Shown here: positions 9,605 through 19,342 of the stretch, in pieces
Position numbering within the stretch: position 1 is the first letter of the stretch
Layout of the letters: every line of letters starts with the position of its first letter
From: Lactobacillus corticis
Lineage (GTDB): Bacteria; Bacillota; Bacilli; Lactobacillales; Lactobacillaceae
NCBI RefSeq assembly: GCF_018327645.1
Contig: NZ_BMAY01000006.1
Coordinates: 1 to 64,000, forward strand
Direction of reading: 5' to 3'
DNA: 64,000 bases
Notes under the pieces: model-generated
The model's input: only the letters and a program-made list of their open reading frames with translations
The model's database searches: none
What the model was told of the DNA's origin: nothing
Position numbers and translations under genes: made by a program

Positions 9605-9636
9605 CAAAAAAAGAGCTGCAACGAGCAACTCTTTTA
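9605..9636 (-). terminator. Intrinsic terminator of the adhesin gene
   Basis: Minus-strand AAAGAGTTGC, loop, GCAGCTCTTT followed by a long T run, shortly after the adhesin stop. It separates the adhesin transcript from the regulator gene. Confidence 0.85.
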
Positions 9637-9665
9637 AGCGAATATATGAGTGTAAAATAACAATT

Positions 9666-12600
9666 TTAGGCGCGATCGCGCTTCTTTTTCTTGTCGAAGC
9701 CGAACAAAGCAGTAGTTAAGCCAAGCAAGGTTAAGCCTAACAATTCCAATCCGTTCTTAGCTTCTCCTGTTTGTGGCAATCGATGACTAGCACGATATTC
9801 TGCCCTAGTCATTGGCCGCTTCTTTGAGTTAGTAAGAACAGTGGCTGCAGGCGTTTTGCCTGGTTCACTTTGCATTCCATGAGCAGGTGCGCTGTTTTCA
9901 GCTCCTCCTGCCAGTTTGCCTGAGGTGGTTTCAGTTGACTTAGAAGTGTTGTTAGTAGGCGCCTTCGCAGTTTCACTTGCTTCTACCAGCAATTTACCTA
10001 ATTTAGTAACAGATGATCCATCAGGGAAGGTTACAATCACAGTTTCATCGTAGCTGCCAGCAACTTTGGCATCCCCAGCTACCTTAGCTTCGTCAGCCCA
10101 GGCTGCCTTGGTACCCTGAGGCAAATCACTGATTGCATTCTTGCCAGAAAGCGACTCGTAGGATACGACGAATTTACTAGAACCATCACTGCTCTTTAGC
10201 GTTAAAGCATTTCTAAATTTTGGACTTGGTACGCTTTGACCAACTTTAATCTTGGTTACTGCAATAACCACCTTGTCGCCATACTGCTTAGCTTGCGTGT
10301 TCAAAGCTGCCTTGGCCTTAGCAAGATTGTTGTTAGCATCTGTTAAAGCAGTTTGAGCGGTATTGGCAGCCTTGGTAAGATCTGCGAGCTTAGCTTTTTC
10401 GGCAGTTAGTTTAGCTTGAGCTTCAGCAACTGCCTTTTGAGCTGCTGCAACGGCGTCCTTAGCTTGAACTAAGTCAGTTAGACTCTTATTGTATTGAGCC
10501 AGTTGAGCAGTAAGCTGGGCTAATTTGTCCTGATCAGCCTTTAAAGCAGATTGTGCATTTGAAACAGCTGCCTCTTGCTTTGCAAGAACTGTCTTAGCCT
10601 GGTTCAAAGCAGAATTCTTCGTGTTGAGATCTGCAGTCAAACTAGCAAGTTTAGCCTTTTCTTCAGCTAAAACGGATTGGGCTGCCTTAACTGCATTTTC
10701 TTTAGTTGGCAGATCAGCCAGGTAATTTTGCAGTTCTTGTTCAGCTGTTTGAACTGCTTTTTGATCTTCTGCTAACTTGTTTTGATCATTTGCCAATTTG
10801 CTCTTAGCATCTGCCAGTGCTTGAGTTGCATTTGCCAATGCGCTTTCCTTGTCTTTTACATCAGCTTGCGCATTTTCAAAAGCAGTTTGGGCAGCATTGG
10901 TGTTGTTTGCTTTTTCTGCTAAAACGGCTTTGGCAGAATTCAAAGTTGCAGTCTTATTATCCAAGACAGCATTTGCACTGGCTAAATCTGAATTTGCATT
11001 ATCAAGAGCAGCCTTGGCAGTTTTTACCTGTTGTTCTTTATTGGCGATATCTTGATTATAAGCATCAAGGTTAGCCTTAGCGTCTGCTTGTGCTTGGGTG
11101 TCGGCAGCTAAATTATTTTTAGCTGTTTGTAAGGCGTAATTTGCATTATCTAAAGCAGTTTGCGCAGCATCAACGGCGGCTTGAGCCTGGCTGTTGGCAT
11201 TCTTGGCATTAGTTAAAGTCTCAGTGGCTGAGTCCAAAGCTGCTTGCGTTTGGTCAGCTGCAGTTTGCGCTTGAGTGACTGCCTCATTCTTAGCATCCAG
11301 ATCGGCTTGGTCAGTAGCAAGTTGAGCTTCAGCAGCCTGCAATTGTTGGTTTAACTCACTTGCTGCATCTGGAACCGCAATCGTTTGTCCTGCCAACTGA
11401 GCATACTCACCGTTCGGATTATCAACATAATTATGTGGATCTTCTGTTTGAATTTGCAAAAAGTGCTTTTGTTCCATCGAATCACGGTCATAACCAAACG
11501 AAGTCGCCACGCCGTTGCTCATTAAACCTGTTAGTGAAAGCGCATGACCCCAGCTTGAATCAGCATCACCAAACAGCATCGAGCGAACTGCGTCGTAAAT
11601 TTTTTGCTTCATCTTATCGACTGTAGTCTCTCGTTTTGAAGGAGTCATGTCCGTTAGAATTTTCTTAATTCCATCTTCTACCACGTAATGCATATCTTGA
11701 CCCTTTAGATTTTCATAATATTGGGTTCCTCTGATTCCATGGGCAGGGTCATTGACTGAATTTTTGGGAACCAGTAGTCCCATGTCTTGAGCCACTCGGT
11801 TAATAGTAGCTGTATCATGCCAAGCTGTAGCAACATTCTTTATATTCCAACCATCAGAATCGTAGCCTGCAGCAACTCTCTTGGCAAATTCAAGGCTTCC
11901 TGCATTTACGGTTAATTTATTATAACCAAACTGACTTCTAATATTATTCAAGAGTTGCGCAGCGTATAATGTTAATTCTTCTTGAATATCAGCAGCTAAA
12001 GGATTTTCAGGACTATATTCAACAGGTCTATGAGCATCCTCTGCATTACTCTGGTACTTGTAGGTGTTTTGTAATACATCACCAAGAGCTTTAAGCCTTT
12101 GACTGTTAGCTGCAGACTTATCATCTTGATATGCCCTCAAGGCATCAATGTAATCCTGGCTCAAGTTCATGGTGATATTATTCAAAGAAGCATTAATCTC
12201 ATCTCTCCTTAACTTATCTGCTTCTTTCTTGTTTTGAGCTTCTTGGGCAGCTGCTTTGGCACTACTTAAATCATTTTGTGCTGAAGCATTGGCTGCATTT
12301 TTATTATCATAATCCGTTTGGGCATTTGCTAGATTATCAGCGGCTGCATTCTTGGCATCACTAGCAGAATTTAAACCATTTTGGGCATTTGAGATACTGT
12401 TTTGAGCATTTTCAATGTCTTGCTTATCACTCGCAACTTTCTCGCTTGCCTCGTCATAGTTATTCTGTGGTTCAGTTGAAATGCTGGAATTAAGGTCGTT
12501 GTTAGCCTGATCGTAAGCTGATTGAGCATCTTGTTGGGGGTTTGCTTTTTGATCAACCACTGACTGAGCAGCGTTAACTTCAGATTGAGCTTGATCAACA

Positions 12601-13364
12601 ACGGATTGGGCACTTTGTTGATCATCCTTGGCATCTGACAAACTCTGTTCGACGTTCGCCTTTGTTTCTTTTGCATCGGCTAAGGCATCAGCTGCTGAAG
12701 TTTGATTTTCTGTTTTATTGCTAATATCGGTTTGATCATTCGAAATGGTCTTTTGATCATTGGCAACAGTGTTTTTGGCATTAGCCACAGCGTTTTGGAG
12801 TTGGTCTGACTTAGTCTTATTTAAATCAGTTTGTGCTTGGGCAAGCTTATCCTTAGCTTTATTGACAGCTTGCTGCTGATCTGAAACTTTTGCTTGAGCG
12901 TTATCAACGACACCTTGAGCCTTAGCTACATCGCTCTTAGCATTGTTGGCAGATGTTTGAGCGTCGCTAATTGCTGAATTATCATTCTTAATTGCATCAT
13001 TCTGCTGATTAATCTGCTTTTTGACGTTGCTAATATTTTCGGAAGTAGCAGAAGCAGCTGCTTTTTGGGCATCATTTTGCTTAGTTTGCGCTTGATTTAA
13101 GGCTGATTGACTCTTATCAGCTGCTTGTTGAGCTTGATCAACTACTCCTTGTTGAGCGTTTTTAGCTGAAACAGCTTTATCTGAAGCTGTTTGGGCATTG
13201 TTGGCAGCTTTTTGAGCTTGTTCAACTGCAGCCTGTTTTTGGGCATCAGTTGAACTTGTGCTCGTATTTGTGGCAGCGTACACTGGTTGATTAGCTACAG
13301 TTACCCCTGCAACAGCAGCAAGAGCAGCACCGGCCAAGCCGACCATTTTCTTCTTATTATTCAT
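9666..13364 (-). CDS. LPQTG-anchored SEC10/PgrA surface exclusion-type adhesin
   Basis: 1232 aa secreted wall protein. The signal peptide (residues 1-30) ends ANQPVYA. Residues about 35-400 form a Q, N, D and A-rich coiled coil. About 405-680 is a globular domain with CAP-like features (LLNNIRSQFGYNKL, SWGHALSLTG) typical of the SEC10/PgrA family. About 680-1040 is a second alanine-rich coiled coil with seven-residue periodicity. About 1045-1145 resembles a Rib-type repeat (LPQGTKAAW, VTFPDGSS). The sortase signal LPQTG is at 1196-1200, then a membrane segment and KKKKRDRA. Relatives include plasmid-borne Sec10/PrgA surface-exclusion proteins; in lactobacilli an adhesion or aggregation role is plausible but unproven. 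It is preceded by an Rgg-type box. Confidence 0.92.
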   Translation of the reverse strand: MNNKKKMVGLAGAALAAVAGVTVANQPVYAATNTSTSSTDAQKQAAVEQAQKAANNAQTASDKAVSAKNAQQGVVDQAQQAADKSQSALNQAQTKQNDAQKAAASATSENISNVKKQINQQNDAIKNDNSAISDAQTSANNAKSDVAKAQGVVDNAQAKVSDQQQAVNKAKDKLAQAQTDLNKTKSDQLQNAVANAKNTVANDQKTISNDQTDISNKTENQTSAADALADAKETKANVEQSLSDAKDDQQSAQSVVDQAQSEVNAAQSVVDQKANPQQDAQSAYDQANNDLNSSISTEPQNNYDEASEKVASDKQDIENAQNSISNAQNGLNSASDAKNAAADNLANAQTDYDNKNAANASAQNDLSSAKAAAQEAQNKKEADKLRRDEINASLNNITMNLSQDYIDALRAYQDDKSAANSQRLKALGDVLQNTYKYQSNAEDAHRPVEYSPENPLAADIQEELTLYAAQLLNNIRSQFGYNKLTVNAGSLEFAKRVAAGYDSDGWNIKNVATAWHDTATINRVAQDMGLLVPKNSVNDPAHGIRGTQYYENLKGQDMHYVVEDGIKKILTDMTPSKRETTVDKMKQKIYDAVRSMLFGDADSSWGHALSLTGLMSNGVATSFGYDRDSMEQKHFLQIQTEDPHNYVDNPNGEYAQLAGQTIAVPDAASELNQQLQAAEAQLATDQADLDAKNEAVTQAQTAADQTQAALDSATETLTNAKNANSQAQAAVDAAQTALDNANYALQTAKNNLAADTQAQADAKANLDAYNQDIANKEQQVKTAKAALDNANSDLASANAVLDNKTATLNSAKAVLAEKANNTNAAQTAFENAQADVKDKESALANATQALADAKSKLANDQNKLAEDQKAVQTAEQELQNYLADLPTKENAVKAAQSVLAEEKAKLASLTADLNTKNSALNQAKTVLAKQEAAVSNAQSALKADQDKLAQLTAQLAQYNKSLTDLVQAKDAVAAAQKAVAEAQAKLTAEKAKLADLTKAANTAQTALTDANNNLAKAKAALNTQAKQYGDKVVIAVTKIKVGQSVPSPKFRNALTLKSSDGSSKFVVSYESLSGKNAISDLPQGTKAAWADEAKVAGDAKVAGSYDETVIVTFPDGSSVTKLGKLLVEASETAKAPTNNTSKSTETTSGKLAGGAENSAPAHGMQSEPGKTPAATVLTNSKKRPMTRAEYRASHRLPQTGEAKNGLELLGLTLLGLTTALFGFDKKKKRDRA

Positions 13365-13515
13365 TATTTTTCCTCCCTAGTAGAAAAAATGCTGATTTAT
13401 CGCTCATTTGAGTCCACTGAAATCTCCCAAAATCATCTCAACTAATCATACTTAAATGACAATAAATCAGTATATGTACTTATGACTAAGTGTCTAAACA
13501 ATAATTTACAACATT

Positions 13516-13561
13516 AATATAAATAGGATGTTCAAGATTTTCAAAGAATAGTCATATATGA
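13516..13561 (-). promoter_or_regulatory. Rgg-type box and promoter P1 (adhesin gene)
   Basis: Minus strand: palindrome TCATATATGA (13552-13561) with a CTATT flank, 7 bases in all to TTGAAA (13539-13544), 17 bases, then TATATT (13516-13521). The predicted start near 13509 leaves a leader of about 145 bases. Box, spacing and hexamers match the two other promoters in this locus. Confidence 0.8.
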
Positions 13562-13566
13562 ATATA

Positions 13567-13602
13567 TTAAAAAAACTAATTTCGTTACTTACGAAATTAG
13601 TT
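13567..13602 (-). terminator. Intrinsic terminator after thiI
   Basis: Perfect 12-bp arms AACTAATTTCGT/ACGAAATTAGTT followed on the minus strand by a T run. It ends the iscS-thiI transcript just before the adhesin promoter. Confidence 0.85.
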
Positions 13603-13651
13603 CTTTGATATTATTTGATTTTTGTCTTGATACCGGTCATCCGACTATTTA

Positions 13652-14872
13652 TTACAACAGATCTGCATCTTCAGCTGACTTATCAGCTAAAAACTTTTGA
13701 TTTGGATAGATCGGCGTTATTTCAATACCTGCCATGGCTCTTTCAATCAACCCATCAACATCAAGCCGTGCTTCGTATTCGCGAGCTTTATCAACCTTTG
13801 GCTTGGTCTTAGGACGAGGTGGCGCAAAAATCGTACAGCAGTCTTCAAATGGCATGATGGACAGATCAAACGTACCAATATCTTCAGCAAGTTTGATGAT
13901 TTCAGTCTTGTCCATCGTTACTACTGGGCGCAAAACTGGAGTAGTCGTAACGTCATTTATCGCCATCATTGAATCAAGGGTTTGCGAAGCAACTTGGCCA
14001 ACGCTTTCCCCATTAAAGATTGCCTTGCCTCCACGCTTTTCTCTGATTTTATCAGCTAACCGCAACATAAAACGACGCTGAATGGTCATCAGGTACCCTT
14101 CTGGAAGCTTCTCTTTAATAGTTTCTTGAATTTCAGCAAACGGCACGGCAATAAAGTTAATCTTGCCAGAATAATTTGCTAAAATGCCAGTCAATTCTTT
14201 GGCCTTAGCAAGAGCTTTATCAGTGGTGTATGGCGGACTAAAGAAGTGAACCATTTCAATATCCACTCCCCGTTTCAAGGCTAAGTATGAGGCAACTGGT
14301 GAATCAATTCCGCCAGAGAGCATCATCACCGCCTTGCCAGCCGTGCCCACCGGCATTCCGCCAGCACCTTGGAGCAATTCATTAGAAATGTACACGCCGT
14401 CAAGCCGCACTTCAATTCTCAGAACTAAATCAGGGTGCTTCATTTCGGCCTTTAAACCGTCCATATGGTCAAACAAGTAGTCGCCGACCATTGAATTAAG
14501 TTCATTTGTGTCATATTCAAAATGATGATCGCTTCTGCGAGTATTAACCTTGAAGGTCATCCCTGGTTTAAAAGTGGCCTGCATCAGACTTAAGGCAGTT
14601 TTTTCAATTGCTTCCAGGGTCCGTTCGGTTTTAATAACTGGTGAATAGGTTTGAATACCAAAGACCTTTTTTAGGCGCTGATCGACTTCTTCAAATGAGG
14701 TGCCATTTAAGACAATATGTAGTCGGTCATGCTTAGGATGAAATTCCAAATCAGGAAAATCCGTTAAGGTCTTTTGGATGTTGGCAGCCAAGCGGTTAAT
14801 AAAGTCTTTACGGTTCTTGCCCTTAGTCGACAATTCCCCGTAGCGGACCATCACTTCCGTATAGTTCAACAT
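13652..14872 (-). CDS. thiI: tRNA 4-thiouridine / thiazole synthesis sulfurtransferase ThiI
   Basis: 406 aa. An N-terminal ferredoxin-like and THUMP region (about residues 1-165) is followed by a PP-loop adenylating domain with [13 protein letters not shown] at about 183, and later [14 protein letters not shown]. There is no C-terminal rhodanese domain, as is usual in Firmicutes, so sulfur comes directly from the cysteine desulfurase encoded 4 bases upstream. It makes 4-thiouridine at position 8 of tRNA; a role in thiamine synthesis is possible but no thiamine genes are nearby. Confidence 0.96.
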   Translation of the reverse strand: MLNYTEVMVRYGELSTKGKNRKDFINRLAANIQKTLTDFPDLEFHPKHDRLHIVLNGTSFEEVDQRLKKVFGIQTYSPVIKTERTLEAIEKTALSLMQATFKPGMTFKVNTRRSDHHFEYDTNELNSMVGDYLFDHMDGLKAEMKHPDLVLRIEVRLDGVYISNELLQGAGGMPVGTAGKAVMMLSGGIDSPVASYLALKRGVDIEMVHFFSPPYTTDKALAKAKELTGILANYSGKINFIAVPFAEIQETIKEKLPEGYLMTIQRRFMLRLADKIREKRGGKAIFNGESVGQVASQTLDSMMAINDVTTTPVLRPVVTMDKTEIIKLAEDIGTFDLSIMPFEDCCTIFAPPRPKTKPKVDKAREYEARLDVDGLIERAMAGIEITPIYPNQKFLADKSAEDADLL

Positions 14873-14876
14873 ATAA

Positions 14877-16034
14877 TTACTCTCCTAAATGATTAATCTT
14901 AGCAAAATGCCGATAAATTCCATCAAAAACTTCGATGAACTGATCAGCTTCTTCCATGGTATTGCTTGCATCAAAACTCAGTCTAATTGCACTAGTGGCA
15001 ATCTTGTCGTCAACATGCATTGCCACCAAAGTGCTTGCTTCATCGGCCGTCTTTGAAGCACAAGCTGAGGTTGTTGAAGTATAAATATCATGACTTTCCA
15101 AGGTGTGGACCAAAGTTTCGCCACGGATGCCGGTTAAGGCAAAACATAGTACGTGCGGCGCAAAACCATCATCAATCCCGGAAAAGATTTCAATTCCTGG
15201 TAAAGTTTTGAGATAATGATAGATCTTTTCCTTGATGGCTTGTTCTCTGGCGGCATTTTCTGGTTCCTGTTCAAGCAAAAGACGCATGGATTTGGCCATA
15301 GCAGCAATTGCTGGCAAATTTTCGGTCCCAGAACGCAAGCCTTTTTCCTGACCTCCACCATCATGCAGTGGCGTCAGCATCTTACCAGTCTTTTTATATA
15401 AAATACCGATTCCTCTTGGAGCATGGTATTTATGGGCTGACAAGCTGGATAAATCTACCCGCGGAGTGAAAACCCGGTCCCAAATATTTTTGCCAAAAGC
15501 CTGAACGTTATCGACATGAAAAGTAATATTAGGATAATTGTCCAAAATCTCTGAAATTGCTTCAATTGGCTGAATTGTCCCGATTTCGTTGTTTACACCC
15601 ATGATTGAAACCAAAGTAGTGTCTTTATCTAGGGCGTTTTTCAAGTCTTGCGGATTAACTCGGCCTTCCTTATCGACCGGCAAACGCGTTACCCGATAGC
15701 CTAAACGTTCTAAAGCTGTAAAAGCATTAGCAACAGAAGCATGTTCAACGCTGGAAGTAATAATGTGTTTTCCAAACTCGCGCTTTTGAATGGCCGTGCC
15801 TTTGATTGCCGTGTTGTTGCTTTCAGTTCCGCCAGAGGTAAAAAAGATTTCATTTACTTCGGTACCTAAAAGACCAGCAATTTGTTTACGCGATGACATC
15901 AGCAATTGACTTGCGCGATCGCCAAGCTTGTGCAAGCTTGATGGATTGCCCCAAATATCAGTTGCTACCTTATTATAGGTAGTGAGAGCTTCAGGGTAGA
16001 TCTTGGTTGTGGCTGAATTATCAAAATAAATCAA
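14877..16034 (-). CDS. Cysteine desulfurase (NifS/IscS-type, ThiI partner)
   Basis: 385 aa PLP enzyme that takes sulfur from cysteine. The N-terminus is [12 protein letters not shown], the PLP lysine is in [12 protein letters not shown] near residue 205, and the catalytic cysteine loop is TTSACASKT near 325. The start is TTG, preceded by AAGGGAGA at a good distance. The tight pairing with thiI makes it the dedicated sulfur donor for tRNA thiolation (NifZ-type in Bacillus nomenclature). Confidence 0.95.
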   Translation of the reverse strand: MIYFDNSATTKIYPEALTTYNKVATDIWGNPSSLHKLGDRASQLLMSSRKQIAGLLGTEVNEIFFTSGGTESNNTAIKGTAIQKREFGKHIITSSVEHASVANAFTALERLGYRVTRLPVDKEGRVNPQDLKNALDKDTTLVSIMGVNNEIGTIQPIEAISEILDNYPNITFHVDNVQAFGKNIWDRVFTPRVDLSSLSAHKYHAPRGIGILYKKTGKMLTPLHDGGGQEKGLRSGTENLPAIAAMAKSMRLLLEQEPENAAREQAIKEKIYHYLKTLPGIEIFSGIDDGFAPHVLCFALTGIRGETLVHTLESHDIYTSTTSACASKTADEASTLVAMHVDDKIATSAIRLSFDASNTMEEADQFIEVFDGIYRHFAKINHLGE

Positions 16035-16050
16035 GTTTTTATTCTCCCTT

Positions 16051-16080
16051 TAAAAAAACGGTCAATCATCTTGACCGTTT
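16051..16080 (-). terminator. Intrinsic terminator after ezrA
   Basis: Perfect 9-bp arms AACGGTCAA/TTGACCGTT and a T run on the minus strand, between the ezrA stop and the iscS-type gene. Confidence 0.85.
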
Positions 16081-16121
16081 AAATACTTTACAATCATAGC
16101 CTAAAAAGCTGATTGCTTCAA

Positions 16122-17837
16122 TTAATTACTATTATGAGTTTCACTGTAGTAGGTATTTTCTAATCTTTGATAACTTCCTGGTTCAGCTTTCTCAATTGCC
16201 GTAGCAATCGTATCCAGCGCTTCTTTATACTCATACCGGTCTTCATACAGTTTCAAGGCTTCAGTTTGGGCCCGCTTGATTCGTTCATCATCAAACTTAT
16301 TAGCATATTGCACGGTCAATTCAACCAAATTAGCTGAATTGATAATATCATCTGCTTCACGCTTTAACCGTTCAACGTCATCAGAAATTTGAATCAGTTC
16401 ATCCGAGATCCTTTCCATATTAATGCGGACCTGTTCCAATTCACGACTCACTTTGCCAATTTCATTTACCACCAGAGTGTACATTTGCACGAAACTGTCT
16501 GGCTTGCCTGGCAAATTGCGCCGTTCAATTCTCCGATAAACTAAAGAAACCTCTTGCTTAAAGTTATTGATTGACTCAACCGCAACATTTTCAGAATCGT
16601 ACAGCCCTTCAACATTTTGAGCCATCGCTTTTTGTTCTTCGTCGATCTCATGCAGCCGCTCCAGCATCTTTAGCCATGATTGGCGAACCTTGGAGAAAAC
16701 AGCCTTGCCATCAGCAATATTTTGGGTATCAACTGTGTACTGATGACTCATTTCATCAACTTCGTGGGCAAGTTTTTTACTCTCGCCTAATTCGCCGTGA
16801 GTCAGTTCATAACTTTCATCGATATGCTTTAAGCGATCAACTAATTTCTTAGAAGAACTTTGCTGCTTGGACAAAACTGACAGCATTTTGGCTTGATTTT
16901 TTTCAACGAATGGCCGAGCCTTGTATTCTGCCTCTAAAACATCATATAACTGGCTGATTTCATTCTTGATTTCATCAGTTTTCTTGGTCATTTGGTCAAT
17001 ATCAAGCTGTTTCAAATATTCATTGGCTTCATCGATTTCACCGTAAATATTCTTAACTTCCTGTGGCAAATCAATTTCATCAATATAATACTTGTCACTG
17101 ATCATTTGCTTATAAGATTCAGAAAGCTCAGCTAATTGATCCTGGAAGACGCTATCTAATTGATGTTCAGCCTCACTGACAATTGGCAACTGTTTTTCCA
17201 AATCTCCCAGTGCCGTCTCGAGGTGGTCCAATACCCTCTTGGCTTCAACGTGATCCCCTTGTGATGAGAGGTTCTTAGCCTGGCTAAAGTCTTTTTCCAT
17301 TTCTGCCAGCTGGTCTTCAATTGGATCAATGGCAGAACCATAATTATACGACTTAGCCAGCACGTCTTTTCTCATCGCCCGGTAGGTAGTTATTAAACCA
17401 TCATATTGAATCTGGTTTTCCCGATTCGATTCTAACAACTGGGTGAAGATCTGCTTAGTATCTTTTGCGCCCTTTCGAGCATCCTCTAGTAAGAGCTGAG
17501 CTTCTTTAAGATACTTATTTGATGTCCACAAACGATATTTAGGCAGTTCTGCTTCAGCCATAGATAGGAAATTGCGAATCTTCGGCATTGTTTCGCGCTC
17601 AATTTCTAAGTAGCGTTTTTTCCAAGTATTGAGCGTAGTAAGACTTTCACCAGCTAAGTCCATCTGATCTAGCCGATTGATATCTTGCTCTAAATCCAGG
17701 CCCTGAATTTGGTCTAAAACTCGTTCAATGGCTTCAATTTCATGTAATTGCTTGCGATTTATAAATAAGCCAAGTCCTAAAACAACAAGAATTAGGAGCA
17801 CAATGGCGATTACGATTAAGGTTTCCGTAGATGACAT
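16122..17837 (-). CDS. ezrA: Septation ring formation regulator EzrA
   Basis: 571 aa. One N-terminal membrane helix (about residues 6-25, VIAIVLLILVVLGLGLFI) is followed by a long, almost wholly helical cytoplasmic region of spectrin-like repeats rich in E, K, Q and L. Size, topology and repeats fit EzrA, which binds FtsZ and limits extra Z rings. It is single-gene: its own terminator follows, and it is divergent from rpsD, an arrangement also seen in other Firmicutes. Confidence 0.93.
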   Translation of the reverse strand: MSSTETLIVIAIVLLILVVLGLGLFINRKQLHEIEAIERVLDQIQGLDLEQDINRLDQMDLAGESLTTLNTWKKRYLEIERETMPKIRNFLSMAEAELPKYRLWTSNKYLKEAQLLLEDARKGAKDTKQIFTQLLESNRENQIQYDGLITTYRAMRKDVLAKSYNYGSAIDPIEDQLAEMEKDFSQAKNLSSQGDHVEAKRVLDHLETALGDLEKQLPIVSEAEHQLDSVFQDQLAELSESYKQMISDKYYIDEIDLPQEVKNIYGEIDEANEYLKQLDIDQMTKKTDEIKNEISQLYDVLEAEYKARPFVEKNQAKMLSVLSKQQSSSKKLVDRLKHIDESYELTHGELGESKKLAHEVDEMSHQYTVDTQNIADGKAVFSKVRQSWLKMLERLHEIDEEQKAMAQNVEGLYDSENVAVESINNFKQEVSLVYRRIERRNLPGKPDSFVQMYTLVVNEIGKVSRELEQVRINMERISDELIQISDDVERLKREADDIINSANLVELTVQYANKFDDERIKRAQTEALKLYEDRYEYKEALDTIATAIEKAEPGSYQRLENTYYSETHNSN

Positions 17838-17970
17838 TGTTTTCCTCCAAACTACTATCTAAATTATACCAAAAAGCAAACTGAAAACGAGTATTGAAGT
17901 TAGCAAGAAAAGCAACTTATTGCAAAATACCGAAAAATTGGAAAAAACTATCCTTTATCCTGCCTAATGC

Positions 17971-18181
17971 TTGCTTAAACGCTATGATCCCGCTATAATA
18001 GTGATCGTGTAAAATATTTGCAGCAATAGGCAGCAAGAACGTCAACAGCTTAGAACGTAAAGTGAACGAGTAACCCTCGGCTGCATTGGGTGAAAATGTG
18101 AATCTAAGCTGCACGAATGCGAACCTATTCTTAATATTTTACTCCAAATAACTATTATGTAGAATTATTGGAGGAAATTTT
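17971..18181 (+). promoter_or_regulatory. Promoter and structured leader of rpsD
   Basis: TTGCTT (17971-17976), 17 bases, TATAAT (17994-17999). The mRNA leader is about 175 bases before the ATG. It is long, contains several short complementary segments around 18040-18125, and has no coding potential. Firmicute rpsD is known to be autoregulated through its leader by S4 protein, so this is a candidate S4-binding leader. A covariance search is needed to confirm it. Confidence 0.55.
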
Positions 18182-18793
18182 ATGTCAAGATACACTGGCC
18201 CAAGTTGGAAACGGTCAAGAAGATTAGGTATTTCACTTTCAGGTTCAGGCAAGGAACTTAGCCACCGTAACTACGCTCCTGGTCAACATGGTCCAAACAA
18301 CCGTGGTCGTTTGTCTGAATACGGCGAACAATTGCACGAAAAGCAAAAGTTGCGTTGGATGTACGGTTTGAACGAACGTCAATTTAGAACTTTGTTCAAG
18401 CGCGCTGGTAAGATCCGTCAAGGTGAACACGGTACCAACTTCATGATCCTTTTGGAACGGCGTTTAGACAATGTTGTTTTCCGTCTCGGTCTTGCAACTA
18501 CTCGTGAACAAGCCCGCCAATTGGTAAACCACGGCCACATCACTGTTGATGGCAAGCGTGTTGACATTCCTTCATACGAAGTCAAGGTTGGTCAAACTAT
18601 TGGCTTGAAGGAAAAGTCAAAGAACTTGCAACAAGTTAAGGACGCTTTGGAAGCAACTTCAGCTCGCCCATCATTTGTTACTTTTGATGACAACAAGATG
18701 GAAGGTAGCTTAGTTCGTTTACCAGAACGTGACGAATTAGAACCAGAAATCAACGAAGCCCTTGTTGTTGAATACTACAACAAACTTCTGTAA
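18182..18793 (+). CDS. rpsD: 30S ribosomal protein S4
   Basis: 203 aa primary 16S rRNA-binding protein. The N-terminus [20 protein letters not shown] is the Firmicute zinc-free type, and the S4 RNA-binding domain runs about residues 92-155 ([30 protein letters not shown]). GGAGG precedes the ATG. Codon use is strongly biased, as expected for a highly expressed gene. Monocistronic, with a strong terminator. Confidence 0.99.
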   Translation: MSRYTGPSWKRSRRLGISLSGSGKELSHRNYAPGQHGPNNRGRLSEYGEQLHEKQKLRWMYGLNERQFRTLFKRAGKIRQGEHGTNFMILLERRLDNVVFRLGLATTREQARQLVNHGHITVDGKRVDIPSYEVKVGQTIGLKEKSKNLQQVKDALEATSARPSFVTFDDNKMEGSLVRLPERDELEPEINEALVVEYYNKLL

Positions 18794-18810
18794 TACGATT
18801 TTGGCGAAGC

Positions 18811-18846
18811 AAAAAGACTTTCTCGTTTCCGGGAAAGTCTTTTTTT
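18811..18846 (+). terminator. Intrinsic terminator of rpsD
   Basis: AAAGACTTTC and GAAAGTCTTT arms with additional pairing in the loop, followed by a T run, directly after rpsD. Confidence 0.88.
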
Positions 18847-18874
18847 CGTACAATATTACTATGAGGTGAATAAT

Positions 18875-19339
18875 ATGACTGAAGACTTGGAACAAAGAGT
18901 GGCTAATGCAGCTCAAGGCATTACCCCACAGACCAAACCAGATGAACGCCGACGTTACTTGGGCTCACTCCGAGAACGGGTGCTGGTGCGGATGAACAAT
19001 CAAGAAATCAACAATCCTGACTTAACCAAAACTTTTTTAGCACATTTGGATGACTATCAAGGCTACACCATCCTTGTAAATGGAAATATCGCTGACAATG
19101 GCTTTTTAGGGAAACTTGAAGGACAAGCTAGCCAAAAGAATATTCCTTTTACCCTGGTAAATAATGAAACGGCCAAAACTGGTCCTGAAGATTCGGCCGT
19201 TTTAGTAGTTGCCAAAGAGGCAATCAATAAACCAAGGATCGAAATTGGACAAGTATATCCACCTGAATTTCCTACCGAAAAATTACCCGAGCCAAAGAAA
19301 AAGCCAGGTTTTTTCAGCCGTCTGTTTCACAAGGAGTAG
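18875..19339 (+). CDS. YueI family protein (DUF1694)
   Basis: About 154 aa soluble protein. The N-terminal segment with DERRRYLGSLRERVLVRM and the central region of alternating strands and helices fit the YueI/DUF1694 family, whose function is unknown. I prefer the ATG at 18875, 6-7 bases after GAGGTG, over a GTG inside that ribosome binding site. It ends 3 bases before rarA, so the two are co-transcribed. Confidence 0.8.
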   Translation: MTEDLEQRVANAAQGITPQTKPDERRRYLGSLRERVLVRMNNQEINNPDLTKTFLAHLDDYQGYTILVNGNIADNGFLGKLEGQASQKNIPFTLVNNETAKTGPEDSAVLVVAKEAINKPRIEIGQVYPPEFPTEKLPEPKKKPGFFSRLFHKE

Positions 19340-19342
19340 CTT

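Noticed and set aside
10817-11074. Plus-strand reading frames opposite the adhesin coiled coil
   Set aside because: Antisense shadows of a biased repeat-like sequence, with no start signals.
12371-12676. Minus-strand reading frame inside the adhesin gene
   Set aside because: A shifted frame of the repetitive coiled-coil coding sequence; the low-complexity composition keeps it open.
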